Assembly (NCBI GenBank): GCA_964019695.1
Contig: OZ026517.1
Location: 58,411,172 to 58,475,171 of the forward strand
Length of the DNA stretch: 64,000 nucleotides
Direction: 5' to 3'
From: Loripinus fragilis
Taxonomy: Eukaryota > Mollusca > Bivalvia > Lucinida > Lucinidae
Position 1 is the stretch's first letter. Every line of letters begins with the position of its first letter. Positions 20,279-31,737 of the stretch are shown piece after piece. The position numbers and the translations under genes were made by a program. The notes under the pieces were generated by a model. It searched no databases and was not told where the DNA came from. It saw only the letters and a program-made list of their open reading frames with translations.

Positions 20279-21180
20279 AAGTATGTGCAACAAATCGCAG
20301 GAGCTATGCGAGCAGTGGTGAACAGGAGCAGCACAGGTTTTACACCGAATATGTTCATTTGTTTTATTAAATTTGATTATGTTCGTCAACAATGTTTCAG
20401 TTAGGTCTTCCTGGGTTGAACTAGTACTTATCAAAGATAATTGTGTCTTGCTCAAGGACACAACGCAGTGACGCCGGTGAGGCTCGTACCTGTGAGCCCT
20501 CGGTTTTGAGTCAATAACTCAACCAGTGAACCACTGCATTCCCCCAAATATGCTCATGTTGGGCAGAGGAGTTAACACCCCAGCTCAACGCATGTTCCCA
20601 AATGTTAAAGAGAAACATGAAGTGTGATGAATTTGTGTCAGGCTTAGTGAAAAATATCAAAAGTGCACATAATTGTGCTAGAAAATCTCTGAAAACGTCA
20701 CTCAAAAGAATTAAACGTAACTATGATTTACGTGTATTACTGAGACCTAATGCTGAAGGTGATATTAACTATCTCTTAGATATGGCAAGTGTGCAGGGTA
20801 AGTCACGAAATGTTAGCTCCCTGGAAAGGTCCAGCTCTGATTGTGAAAATCTGTCCACTTATCTGTATAGAGTGAAGTTACGAAATGCAGTATTTTGTGT
20901 AAATCATGATAGAATGATGCCTTGTAATGATATGAAAGTGCCAGAGTGGATAACCAAATATAAAAAGTCCAAGACAGAAATGGTGGATCGGGATGAGGAA
21001 GATGACCTGGAGGAATACTGTATTTGCAAGAAACTGTGCAGTGGCCGGTTCATGATACAATGTGATTACTGCGATGAATAGTACAATGGTTTCTGTGTTA
21101 ATATCACTGTTATGGATGCATTGATGATAGACAAGTACCGGTGCAATTCTTACAAGGAAAATAAGTCATAGCCTGATACA
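20279..21180 (+). pseudogene. Ty3/gypsy integrase C-terminus plus PHD finger, split by a SINE
   Basis: Integrase of an LTR retrotransposon, C-terminal part only. Before the SINE the codons give VVNRSSTGFTP; after it NMLMLGRGVNTPAQRMFPN, a hallmark stretch downstream of the integrase core. The 20602-21081 frame continues with a basic helix, a chromo/SH3-like tail ending VNHDRMMPCNDMKVPEWI, an acidic linker and EEYCICKKLCSGRFMIQCDY, the first half of a PHD zinc finger. A TAG stop at 21079-21081 sits where the conserved tryptophan is expected; the ligand histidine and one late cysteine are also missing, so the finger is broken. A PHD C-terminal to integrase suggests chromatin-guided insertion (inference). 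No RT, protease or LTR is seen. Confidence 0.75.
20348..20557 (-). mobile_element. SINE inserted in the gypsy integrase, 11-bp TSD
   Basis: Minus-strand SINE (20359-20546): tail TTTGATTATGTTCG, middle GTGTCTTGCTCAAGGACAC, head CCAGTGAACCACTGCATTCC. Flanks AATATGTTCAT (20348-20358) and AATATGCTCAT (20547-20557) are an 11-bp TSD with one difference, and both encode the same residues of the interrupted integrase, so the insertion boundary is certain. Confidence 0.9.
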
Positions 21181-22370
21181 CTCTTATTATTTTCAGGTAT
21201 TCAACAAGATGGCCTTTAAGTATCCAACAGAAGGACTCTGTCTTCAATGAAAGAATATTTGGAAATGGACAGAGTATTTAGACCACCAGATCAGTTTGTG
21301 ATGCAGTTGGCTTTTTGTCCAAATTGGAGGGAAAAAACAGAGGAAAGTTCTTGAGGAAACCTTGCTCAAAATGGTACCATTGAAAGTTTGAGGATACTGG
21401 TCAATGTCTGAAACCTTGTTCAAGGGCGCTGCATAAAGTCCTGGAAATCTAGCAAGTGATTAGTAGGATATGGATTCGTGCAAATGTCTGGAAACTGCAA
21501 TATCCTCCCAAAAAGAAGAAGCAAGAGTATAATCAAACAAAGGAAAAAAGTGATATCCACTCCTTTCTGGAAAGTGAGGTAGTTAGATGAGATCCCGGAA
21601 GCTATGGAGTTGGATTATCTTCCTCTCCTCCTGAACATAAAGATACCAATTCTAAAAACGGTCACCAAGGCTTCTCAGAAAAGAAGTCATTACTTATCCA
21701 GGAAAGAGAGCATTGCCGAAGAAAGAATGGCCTCAAGAGCAACAGCAAAAGGACGGCCAAACCCAGACTTTTAGCCAGGGTCAACTAACTCCTAGAAAAG
21801 AGGATGGTGGAATTTCTAGAACTATGACTTGTTGTCCAGACAGGAAAAATACGTCAAGAGAAGACAAAACTGTGGTAGGAATGAAACAGGCACAACGGCC
21901 AAGATCCGTGCGGTTTTCAGAGGAGCTTCAGGTAATTTGCATTTAAGAGGGCGAAAGAAAGGATCAGGAGAAGGAACAGTCCGTCAAAACCCTTAGTGGG
22001 GCTTCAAGCTCCCAAAAGTGTTAGGCCTCATGTGAAGATAGTGGAAGTGGACCGTCGGAACACCTTTAACATATTGAAGATATCAGCTTCTGGTCAGTGT
22101 AAACAGTAAGTCATTTCAACGTCTGTGTTAAAATGACTTGACTAGTTAGTTGGCCAGATTCGCCAGAAAATCAGAAAAAATCAGGAAAAAGAAAAGAGAA
22201 GAAGAGAAAGACGTTCTATTTAAGTTGATTGGGTGTCAGGGTGTCCTGGGGGAAACCAGGTATCTATGCCTTCTACAATCATATACCGACCATATTCCAT
22301 GAAAGACTCAAATCTTCAGATGAGCAGGTATTAAATGGTCGTAAGAGTGCTCTGAAGCAAGCTGAGAGAT
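21181..22370 (+). other. Unassigned sequence downstream of the gypsy fragment
   Basis: May be the 3' part of the retroelement. It contains a 77-residue polar frame (21713-21946) rich in K, Q, R and T, starting PKKEWPQEQQQKDGQTQTFS, that matches no family I know, and no LTR-like TG...CA pair. Codon-like order is lost by about 21960. Confidence 0.35.
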
Positions 22371-22908
22371 GGTTATTGCGAAAAAAGTAAGTGCGTATGA
22401 TCCGGAAATACCACAATCACAAACCGCAGACAACCCCGTGGCACCGCGAGGAAGAGACGCTCAACCATCACGAGACACCAGGATGACAAATTAAGCAAAG
22501 CAACCAACTCTCTCTTCCCCTTTAAGATGATTGCAATACTAGAATGGACATAAAGTAACGTACAACAAAACATAGAACAATTACAGACTCCCACAATGAG
22601 AGTTACAATAAACAAGAAGTCAACAACAACAGAACCACCGCCATAGAACGGACAGCAGCCTAAGCCATCGGGGGGGCTTAAGTGCATTTTACTGGTACCA
22701 AATCTTCGCCCTAGATTCTGCTGTTGTTGAAGTACAAGAAATGTTCAGCTCGCATGGAGGCCATCTAACTAATGCAATGTATCATAATGGAGAAACACTC
22801 TAATCAAATTAACACACCATGATGAAACAAAGAAAAGGGATCATGACTCACAGATAGTCAGAGCTAAAGAAAACAAGTTGAGCCACGGTGGGTCCAGCTA
22901 CAGATAAA
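22371..22908 (+). repeat. Dispersed repeat K, uninterrupted copy
   Basis: Shares long similarity with 33318-33628 (landmarks ATGATTGCA, GACAGCA.CCTAAGC, TTAAGTGCATTT..GGTACCAA) and then directly with 40045-40215 (CGACTCACGGATAGTCAGAG, here TGACTCACAGATAGTCAGAG). It therefore shows what K looked like before the 6.4-kb nest split the other copy. Function unknown; the 104-residue minus-strand frame is not conserved in copy 2. Confidence 0.65.
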
Positions 22909-23262
22909 AATCTGTGGAGTTGGACCAGTTGGCAGCGTTTGTTGTGGTACAGAAGATGCTCAACCCATCTGATAACACGGAAATTACCTCAAAACAAGAG
23001 AAATCAATAGGAGTTATGCAAATTTCTTCAAATAAATAAATAAGAACAAAATAGATGAACAATTTTGTTCAGTTAAATACCAGCCCCAAGCATAAGGGTT
23101 TGAGATTTAAAGTGCTGGCACACCTGCTCCACATTTTTATTCAAGTAAATTGTATTTACTGATCTTGCGTGTTTTGGCCAGATACCTACGAGTTATTTCT
23201 CTTGTTGATCAAACGGCTGAACAAACATTATATCCAGTAATTAGGCCAACCTACAGGATCAT
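22909..23262. other. No recognised feature
   Basis: A small hairpin (GTCCAGCTACAGATAAAAATCTGTGGAGTTGGAC-like) lies at 22911-22946; nothing else is supported. Confidence 0.4.
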
Positions 23263-23513
23263 ATGAGCCGCGACTTGATATTTCCAACAATGTGGTATGT
23301 GCGACCAGCCATGGCTCAGACCAGCCTGCGCATACGCGCAGTCTGATCAGAGCCTTTGTTAGTCGCTTGAATATTCTATGAATGTTAAGCTACTGACTGA
23401 ACATCATTTAGAGTTTCTAAGCTTAAAAGGAGGCTGCACAGACTCGTATGAGTCTATACTTGTCAAAATGCCACATTGTTGGAAATCACATGTCGCGGCT
23501 CATATATACTTGA
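23263..23513. mobile_element. MITE, family P copy 1
   Basis: Ends ATGAGCCGCGACTTGATAT and its inverted counterpart ACATGTCGCGGCTCAT. About 250 bp; the core holds a palindrome GACCAGCCTGCGCATA/CGCGCAGTCTGATC of the Y/Z type. Second copy at 28175-28415. The 105-residue frame (23378-23695) starts inside the MITE and is a shadow. Confidence 0.8.
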
Positions 23514-24009
23514 ATTCAAAGACACAAACCTGGAGTTTTAACATAAAAAGAAGAATTATTGAATCGTTTACGCTGAAGTCATACACATATCCACATAACA
23601 GTTGTTTGTTTTGGATCCCAATGTCCAAGAAACAAGTGAGTACTTTTTCTGCAATATCAAGAATTTCTAGCGATAAGGCGTGTCATTTTCCCTAAATGAG
23701 ACGTTCGATTAATTTGTTGAAATAAGGACTGGAGACACTAGGCACATTCAACAAACATACATTGACCAGCCGTATATGCACCCTTGCATCCTTGTCCGTA
23801 TATTATATGTTTCGTCCTTAATGCATATAATAATCCTACTTCGTTTTGAATGAGAATTTATTATGATCATCAACTGTGCTTGTTATTTCAGTAACATGTA
23901 TGTGAAATAGACCGTTATACTAAGGTAAACAAATGGTCTATCACGATAAAGTATATTTTTATATACAGTTGATGTACAATAAAAACGACCATTTGGCAAA
24001 GCAGTCTAT
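23514..24009. other. No recognised feature
   Basis: No supported gene or repeat. Confidence 0.45.
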
Positions 24010-24178
24010 TTTTGTCAGATGTTTGATGTCTTTTTTGGCTTCTACTACCCCTTCCCCCCTAGACCCAAGACTCCCTTTACACAAATCGTATATGTTTATA
24101 GCGACATGTCATTGTCCAAATGACATCTTGGGTCTGGGGGGGGGGGGGGGGGAAGCATCTAAAAACAAACTGAAATAC
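24010..24178. repeat. Hairpin element with C- and G-runs
   Basis: CCCCCCTAGACCCAAGA near 24055 is mirrored by TCTTGGGTCTGGGGGG near 24126, the latter extended to a G17 run; outer sequence GTCAGATGTTTGATG faces AAGCATCTAAAAAC. Resembles family U in carrying homopolymer runs next to inverted ends, but the ends differ. Confidence 0.55.
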
Positions 24179-25693
24179 ACCAGTTTCGCCTTTCCAGTGA
24201 CAAACGTCACAATTTTAAGTATATTTCGTACGCATGCGCAGGAAGGTTATTGTAAAAGTTTGGAAATGAATAGCACTTCTATCCTTTACAGTTTAGCTCT
24301 TTTACTTTTTGAAAATTAGCAAAGCATTTACTCAAAGTCTGGTCTAAATGGCACCCAGTAGAAAGACTTAAAATGAGGGGTGGGAGTCGAAATCGCAATA
24401 TTTTACTGCTTTGCTAGTGATAGATTGCTTTGAAACGTATTTTGATGCTTACTTTGCATATTTTGCTGCCGAACCGCACCAATTTTAAAAACAAGAGTGC
24501 AGTTTGAAAAATTTGGTGTTTGTAATCATGTCAACTAGGGAAAATACACGCCTTAACGCTAGAGCTTATTTACAAATCGCTTCGACGCATCCTTCCTTAA
24601 ATATTGAAGCAATTATTACTTTCATCGAAGAACTCTTCAGTGCCAAGCAGCAATACATATGTGGTTAGCGCCAGGTTTGTCACCTGGCTTATTGTGTACT
24701 TTTCATCGCGCATGTGAGTATAACCTGGGAAGGTCAAAGGATTCAACTTCACCACATAAACATGTACAGTGTATACAATTAGGGCTGCATACCAAGTTGC
24801 GTTTATATAGACGCACATTCTGTTCATATGCGTCTATGTAAGACTTGGTTCAATCTGACACCACAAAAAATATATTTGGGTACTTCGGGAGTGCCCATTT
24901 AAGAAGCTAGAGTATCATTCGATCGAACTGAATCGGAAAGTTTATTTCCACGCTTGTATGGTTAATTTGATGGAAGTGAGGAGTTTGCATAAACGTGCCT
25001 ACATAGTTTCCAGCATTATGCAGCCTACAGGACAATAGACTTCAAACAGAATCTTACATTTAAAATTGTTTAAATTCTTTATGTGTCGGCTAATTATTGG
25101 TAACGGTAATTGGTTTCATTGCGCAATGCTGTATTGCGCTTATATTGCAGAGAGTTTCGTACGCTGTATTTTTTTGCAAGGGCGGGGAACGCTGTCCGCC
25201 ATTTGACGATTGTAATACTTTCATCATTGCTGTGGACATGCACCCGTATTGGCATGTGCCCTAAAATTAGTTAAAATAATCGTATTCATTTTCTTTTCTA
25301 TGAGAAGACTTAAGTGTCGATGCGGTGGGGACATCTCTAAAAAAAGGATAGGCGTCGCCTTTTCCCGCGGGGGACTTCGACTTCGACGGCGACTCTTGTT
25401 TTACGAGGATGGGAGAAGTCACTTCAATATGTACACATTTTTATTGTTAATTATAAAAAACATTCCAATCATATTGTATTACAACGCAAGCACAATGTTC
25501 CTATATAATGCTTGAAATGTTCCAGAAGATATTGTATCGACATTTTCCATTCAGTCACCATCGATTATGCTCGCGAACTTTTTTTGTGCAATTTTCGTTG
25601 TTTTGTTCGACATTAATGATTCGTTGATTAATATCATTCAGCACTGACAAAATATAAATCACCTCTACTCATATAGACGATTAAGTCCGCTTA
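24179..25693. other. No recognised feature
   Basis: About 1.5 kb with no supported gene. A short GCCAGG/CCTGGC hairpin lies near 24668. The frames of 60-88 residues have no recognisable domain. Confidence 0.4.
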
Positions 25694-26022
25694 CGCCTCA
25701 TGCGCGGATCCGGAAAGTTTTGTCAGAGAGGGGTCCAACTTTGACAACGTTTTTTTTTTCGTTTTTTTTTTTATTTTAGTTGGTAAGGGGAGGAAGGATC
25801 CACTTACCACTATTAGCGGGCCATCAATGGCCCGCCAGCGAAACGCCATTTAAATGGCGTTTCGCTGGCGGGCCGATGATGGCCTAACATTGAATGCTGG
25901 CTTAGTAGCTTTGTAATTTCAAGAGGATCCGGACCAGTATTGCTAAGGAGCGCTACATTTTTGTAATCTTCCAGGGTGGGTCCGGACCCCCTGCCCCCCA
26001 CCCTGGATTCGTACATGCGCCT
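25694..26022. mobile_element. MITE, family U copy 2, with nested palindrome
   Basis: Termini CATGCGCGGATCCGG and CCTGGATTCGTACATG flank 25699-26017; CGCCT at 25694-25698 and 26018-26022 looks like a shortened TSD. Homopolymer T and C runs lie inside, as in copy 1 (8128). A family V palindrome is inserted at 25814-25886. Confidence 0.75.
25814..25886. repeat. Palindromic element, family V copy 2
   Basis: Almost perfect hairpin centred on TTTAAA: arms GCCCGCCAGCGAAACGCCAT and complement. It lies between TTA and TAA, so insertion at a TTAA-like site is possible. Confidence 0.85.
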
Positions 26023-26174
26023 GACTCTTCGCTGAGCATGGAGGTAGACGATGGCTCAGGTCAAAGACCTGTATGGATAGCTGCGCATTCACAATTCAAT
26101 AATACAAGAAGTGTTATTGTCTCATGCAGAGCCTTATATAAGCGTTTTGATAAAAAAAATCTTAGACACCTGTA

Positions 26175-26335
26175 GTGTCGTCTTTTGGCTGATAACTTCT
26201 GCAAACAGTTTGAATTACAAATCAGGTCCAACAAAACGTCGGTCCTGATCTGGATCCAAATCGTTTGACACTCTGATGGTATTCCTGAAAGAATCTTTCA
26301 TAAAAATGATTTTGAAAACAATCACCAGACGACAC
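26175..26335. mobile_element. MITE, family N copy 1
   Basis: Short inverted ends GTGTCGTCT/AGACGACAC; inside, AGGTCCAACAAAACGTCGGT with CCTGATCTGGATCCAAA forms an imperfect Z-like palindrome. Second copy at 31201-31361. Confidence 0.65.
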
Positions 26336-26889
26336 TGCAAAAAAACAGTAAGCAAAGGGTAAAACTAGTTAGATATTCGATATTTTGAACTTAGCTTTCT
26401 GGCTCTCTCTTGTGGCTTCGGTAATATTTCAAGCCATAGATATTAACTTTGCATGCTGGGTACTTTTGCATGCTTAATTATTGGTCGTCTGCTGACTTTC
26501 TTTCAAAATTAACTTTAAAAAATCAGGATTATCACCAATGATAAAACAGCTTGGATCATGGTCAGACCTGAAGTTTCGTCGGGTCTGATCAGCAGCAGAC
26601 GACACATCCATCACTAACAGGGAAACAGCTAATGAAGTATGGTCAACTACGAGCGAAAATGACCCCTATAGAACTCCCCTATATATTGGTTGATTACTAT
26701 TAAAGTTTGTGACAAACTTTTTAGGGATCTGATTAACCATCAATTGGAGTAGTATGGGCCTCTGTTTAGCTCCAATGACGTCATGAAGTGCAATCCAAGA
26801 TGGCCGCCATTCCACCTCCGAGACCCCTGCGACCTCGAATGACCCTGTGACGCGTTCGATGTCACTTCGGAGGGCGAGTCAACACTCTA
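26336..26889. other. Mostly featureless, with one palindrome remnant
   Basis: GGTCAGACCTGAAGTTTCG with GTCTGATCAGCAGCAGACGACAC at about 26559-26607 looks like a solo half of family N. Otherwise nothing. Confidence 0.4.
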
Positions 26890-26917
26890 GACCACGAGAA
26901 TGTGGCGTCACCTAGAC

Positions 26918-27475
26918 TATCTACTCCTACCCTCCATCTCCCCTTCTCCTACCCTACACCTCCTCCTGATCGTTCTCCTTCTCCCCTCCACCTTATCCTC
27001 TGCAATTTTTAGCTCTAAAATTATTGTTGAGAATAGATTAGATCGCCTTCCCCCCATGCCCCTTCTCCTTTCCCTCCCCCCTCCCCTCCTCACCTATTTC
27101 TATTCTTATTTTCCATTCTTCCAATACAGTAAATTATCTTTGATGTGAACAACGTCAAGTTCAACGTCTAAATGAAATGTTACTCAGAGTTTTCTGCTCA
27201 GAGCTTAAATATACAGGTTGAAAGACATGCTACATCTAAATTCCTCCTCCTCCTCTTCCACCCCTCCTCCTCTTCCACTTCTTCTTCTCACTCCTCTCTC
27301 TTCCACCTCCACTAATCCTCCTCCACATCCTCCTCCTCCTCCTCCTCACCTTCTCCACCATCATCACCGCCATCATCACCTCCACCACCACCTCCACAAC
27401 GACCAACTCCACCACCACCCCTCCTACTCCTCCTTCTCCCTCAACACCACCACCACAACATCTTCTGTTTTGCAA
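26918..27475 (+). repeat. CT-rich low-complexity tracts
   Basis: Two polypyrimidine stretches (about 26918-27110 and 27240-27460) of CCT, TCC and CAC repeats. Frames rich in P/S/L/H on one strand and G/V/R on the other come from composition, not coding. Confidence 0.8.
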
Positions 27476-27489
27476 GGCGATACATCTGA

Positions 27490-29790
27490 TTCTCAGAATT
27501 CAGGTATATACATTTGACCTTGACATTTGACTCCAATGTCATACAGGTGATCTGAAACATTGTTAACATCAACTACCATGGGCAATCACTGTGCCAAATA
27601 TGAACCCACTGGTCTAAAAAAGAAAGATGAGTTCGTTTTACTATCCATAACACAGATTTGTGAGTATATTTGACATGGGCCATTGACTCCAAGCTTATAT
27701 TGGTTATCTGAAACAGTCATTGTCAAATTAACACAGAAAGCAACAATTGGGCCAAATATGTACACACTTCGTCAAAATTATGAAAGTTGGTGAAACGCTA
27801 ATAAGACAGATTTAAAGTATATTTGAAATAATGATTGCCCATGTTGAGTAGGTTACAATGAAGATTTCAGATCGACTACAACGAAAATTTCAGATCGGTC
27901 TGATGTAATATACTCAACATGGCCAACCATTGTGTCAAATATGAACACCCTCAATCATAAAATGTAAGAGGAGTAACATTTGTAGCGTTAGTAGCAGTAA
28001 GACAGATTTTGACAACATGTGACATTTACCTTGATTCAAAGGCCATATAAGCAAATCGACGCCTTCGTTGTAACCTACCAATCATTAGCAAACAGTGTGA
28101 CAAATATATGAAGACCTTCGTTCAAAAAAGAAAGAAAAGTAAGTGTTACATACCGAAAAAGATGCAAAGTACATTAGAGCCGCGACATGAGATTTCCAAC
28201 AATGTGGTTTGTGCGACCAGCATAGAATCAGATCAGCCTGCGCATATGCGCAGCCTGGTCAGAGCCTTTGCTGGTTGCTTGAATAGTCTATGACTGTTAA
28301 GCTACTGACCGACCATGATTTTGAGTTTCTAAACTTAAGAGGAGGCTGCACAGGCTCGTCTGAGTCTACACTTGTCAAAATACAACATTGGTGGAAGTCA
28401 CATGTCGCGGCTCATGATGTCTTTACCGTTGGCTTAAAGGTCAAAGCGGTTATCAGATATTTACCTGATAGACAATCATCGGGCCAAATATGAACACCTT
28501 CGATAAATCAAATGAAAGAGGAGACCAAATGCAGATTTAAAGTACATGTGACCTTGACCTTTGACTCCAGTTTGATACGAAACCTTCTGTTTTGTAATTC
28601 ACACATCATAGACCATCATTGTGCCAAAAATGAACACCCTCGATCAAAAATGAAAGAGTTCACATTAGGAGCCTTAGCTCAGATTTAAAGTAATGTAACC
28701 TTGACCTTGTCCTAGCGGTGCTCTGAAACTTTTTTTGTAATCTACACGCCTTAGGCAATTATTGTTCCAAATATGTAAACCATTGGTCGACAAATGAAGG
28801 AGTGCACGTTACGATTAAGACCGACTGAGTTACGGAGGGACGGTAGGAAGGACGTGATGAGGCAAGGACGGGCGGAATGAGGGACGGATGTAAGTATGGG
28901 ACCCGACATTTTATATAAAAAAAAGGCACAAATAATTACACACTCTTGTCTGGCGGTCTGATTCAAGCCTTTAAAGAGGCACTGATCCACTGCACTCCCT
29001 GTATAGTGTAAGCGAACCTATAATACGTGTATGCTTCTGTTTGCATGATTGTGGTCTTTTATGTAGTTTTGTAGGTCAGAAAAGGCTTTCGTGATCAGAT
29101 CTGGCCTCAAAGTTATAAAATTTGAGTACAGTCTCAGACTCAAAATAAAGCGCAATGATTAGTTGCTTGTTGACATGTGTACAAGTTATGATGTCAAGTG
29201 CTCTGTGGAAGGGACATTAGAACAAAGACTAACGCAGTAAAACAAAAATACAACCCAGAAGGAGGTCAATCGATGACCCTTCGCAAATATCAGCACTTAC
29301 ATTAAATACCGCATACAGTGAAGTATGACATTGACCTTGACCATTGTCTCCAATGTCATACTAGCCTTTGTTGTCATATAGGAATCACTGACAATCATGT
29401 TCCCAAATATGAACCAATACGGCAATCAGTGTGCAAATTATGAAACACAATCATACACCAAAACATTGAAGAGATGTTTGCTTTACAAGCCATACATGTA
29501 CAACCAGAATGTATGTGTTTTAATCTTGACCTTTCATCGAAGGTCATGCATGCATGTAATTTAAAAGCTTTCTTGTCGACAAACATTGTGTCAAACTTTC
29601 AATATCCATCGCCAGAAAAATGTTAGAGTAGTTGGCATTACAATCCATACAACCTTTATTTTATGTTTATTTGACCTTTGACGATATTGTTAAAACTGAA
29701 GGTTCCAATGAAGTTTCGTTGAAATTCCATCAGTAGCTGGCGAGAATTTGTGAGGACAAGATTCCATACGAGATTTTTTATCATTTAAGA
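27490..29790 (+). repeat. Degenerate approximately 190-bp tandem family Q
   Basis: Successive blocks share the order 'accttgacctttgactcca ... caatcattgtgccaaatatgaacacc ... gatcaaaaatgaaagag ... gcagatttaaagta'. Instances of the TGTGCCAAATATGAAC-like phrase occur near 27591, 27742, 27932, 28621 and 28753. About nine diverged units; interrupted by MITE P copy 2. The end phrase GAGAATTTGTGAGGACAAGATT recurs at about 30357. Confidence 0.6.
28175..28415. mobile_element. MITE, family P copy 2, inside Q
   Basis: Ends AGAGCCGCGACATGAGAT and ACATGTCGCGGCTCAT; internal GATCAGCCTGCGCATATGCG palindrome and the GGAGGCTGCACAGGCTCGT stretch correspond to P copy 1. Confidence 0.85.
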
Positions 29791-29804
29791 AATGAATTCA
29801 AGTT

Positions 29805-29876
29805 TTTGAATGTTCATGGAATCATTAATACTTCGGGTCTCCTGAAAAGTGAGTGAAGCCCTTGATGATTCCATGA
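29805..29876. repeat. Palindrome
   Basis: GTTCATGGAATCATTAATAC faces GATGATTCCATGAAC across a loop; the inner CTTCGGG/CCC pairing is imperfect. Confidence 0.65.
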
Positions 29877-30885
29877 ACAGACCAAAAATTGAAGGTATTG
29901 CTTACCTTTACAGTTTTTTATAGATATCTTATACTAATTATATATAATTTAGGAAACAAAACACTTTTAATATGTACTTAATATGAAATCGTATCAACGG
30001 TTTTGTAGGATTATAATGCGGAAAAGCGGAACAGCCAGCGTGACCACGGGCAGCCATTGAAGCAAACAAGAGGCTTGCTTTGTACGTGCGCCTCGAGTGT
30101 CACCTCTGGCGAATGAGCTCGATGTTTAAAGCGTGTTGCACGGTCAAGTGAGCATGGCAGCTGTCAGTCATATTTGTGTCATTAATGAGGCTATGAGCGA
30201 TTGCAAAAAATTAAAGGCTCAATAAAGGAGTGCTTCGAAAATGTAAATATAGAGCCGTAACTACAAGAAAAATCCGGCATCCAATCACAACATCCCGGCG
30301 ATATGCGCATCTACTCTTGAAACATAAGTTTCGTTGAAATTACGTCAGTAGTTGTTGAGAATTCGCGCGGACAAGATTTACGGAACAGACAGTTAGACGG
30401 ACTAAGCAGCGAGTAAATGTACATGCTGCCCCTTCGAGGAGCATAAAAATAGCGGGTATAAGGCAGAAATGGTCATTTCTTTATTGCCCGGAATACAGTT
30501 TTATTTCCAAGTGAAGCCAATATTTAAGCTACTTTATCTGTGTTCGAAGAGAGACAAGTGGTTTCTAGAGTGATTCGACTGCTATAGGAAAGGATATTAA
30601 TTTGGAAATAAATGCCAATGAATGGTCTTTGATCCGCCAGATAGTTGCGATGGATTCTCTAAAAGAACTATCTATAGAAAATTCTCAATAAGCGGTAGAT
30701 CTTCTCTAAGAACTACATGCGTCAGATATTTTGTTTTCCGTTGTTTGGAATAGCTTAAAATATTCTATAATGTGAATTTCTGATAAACTTTGGGATATAA
30801 GATTTCTCATTAATGTAAGTAGCATACGGTAAATGTTCTAAAATTTTGAACATTAATTCTCTGTCGAAACAGGCCTGACAACATC
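29877..30885. other. Mostly featureless; fragment of a Q-type end
   Basis: AGTAGTTGTTGAGAATTCGCG at about 30345 is the end phrase of family Q. No other feature. Confidence 0.4.
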
Positions 30886-30939
30886 ACAGACCCAGATCAA
30901 ACTGCTTCTGAAGAAGTCTTATCAGGGTCCTCCCTGTAT
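30886..30939. repeat. Palindromic element, family Z copy 4 (decayed)
   Basis: ACAGACCCAGATCAAACTGC against AGTCTTATCAGGGTCC, ending TCCCTGT; several mismatches in the stem. Confidence 0.6.
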
Positions 30940-31200
30940 GCTATTCTGACAAGCCGTTAATTTCAGCCCTGAAAACCAAAATTTTTAATTGGGTTAGAAT
31001 AGATACCGTAATTATTATCATGGGATAGGGTCTGAAGACCGAAACATTTCGAGGTATAAACTTGTAGAAAATAATAGAGGTGTTACACGAGTGATCAGCT
31101 AATACGAAATTTATGAAACGAGGTTTAGCTCGTTTCAAAAAGTTCATATTAAATTATAATGAGTGTTTGATCCTGTTAACTATTTTCTTGCTGGTTACAC

Positions 31201-31361
31201 CTTTTGTCGCCAGCTGATAACCTTTGCAAGCAGTTTGGACCCACATCAGGACCGACGAAACGTCTGTCTGATCTGAATCCAAACCGTTTGACACTCGGAT
31301 AACGTTTCTGAAAGAATTTTTAGAAACGTTAATTTTAAAAAAAAAGTCAATAGACGACAAC
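31201..31361. mobile_element. MITE, family N copy 2
   Basis: TTGTCGCCAGCTGATAACC at the left and AATAGACGACAA at the right; the core ACATCAGGACCGACGAAACG with GTCTGATCTGAATCCAAA corresponds to N copy 1. The minus-strand 73-residue frame is a shadow. Confidence 0.65.
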
Positions 31362-31737
31362 GGAGGCATGAACAATCACCTAGCATGCAAAGTATTAATT
31401 AACCAGGACTTTAGACATTGAAAGACAGCTATTTCAGCCTACGTTGAAAATAAACGCTTTCACGGACGTAGCTTTTGGCGTAACAATTATGCGGATAATT
31501 TATGTAAACGTTTCATGACACCATGTTATCCGCCGGAGTAAATAAAGATGCTTTAAATTGATCTCATAAGTACTCGTCGATTATTTTTCTCCATATTTTC
31601 CGAAGTTTAATGTGTGTGGATCGATCGAACATGGCTTTTTCAATGCATTATCAATCGCAAGGTCCCTTGATATGTTTGAAAACCGAGACCGGCGATCTCG
31701 ATTATCAACCCCTTCTCTCGGGACCTTAAAGCAGCCC
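31362..31737. other. No recognised feature
   Basis: No supported gene or repeat. Confidence 0.45.

Noticed and set aside
27218..27517. Proline/serine/histidine-rich protein frame
   Set aside because: Product of CT-rich low-complexity DNA; the opposite strand gives an equally open Gly/Val frame.
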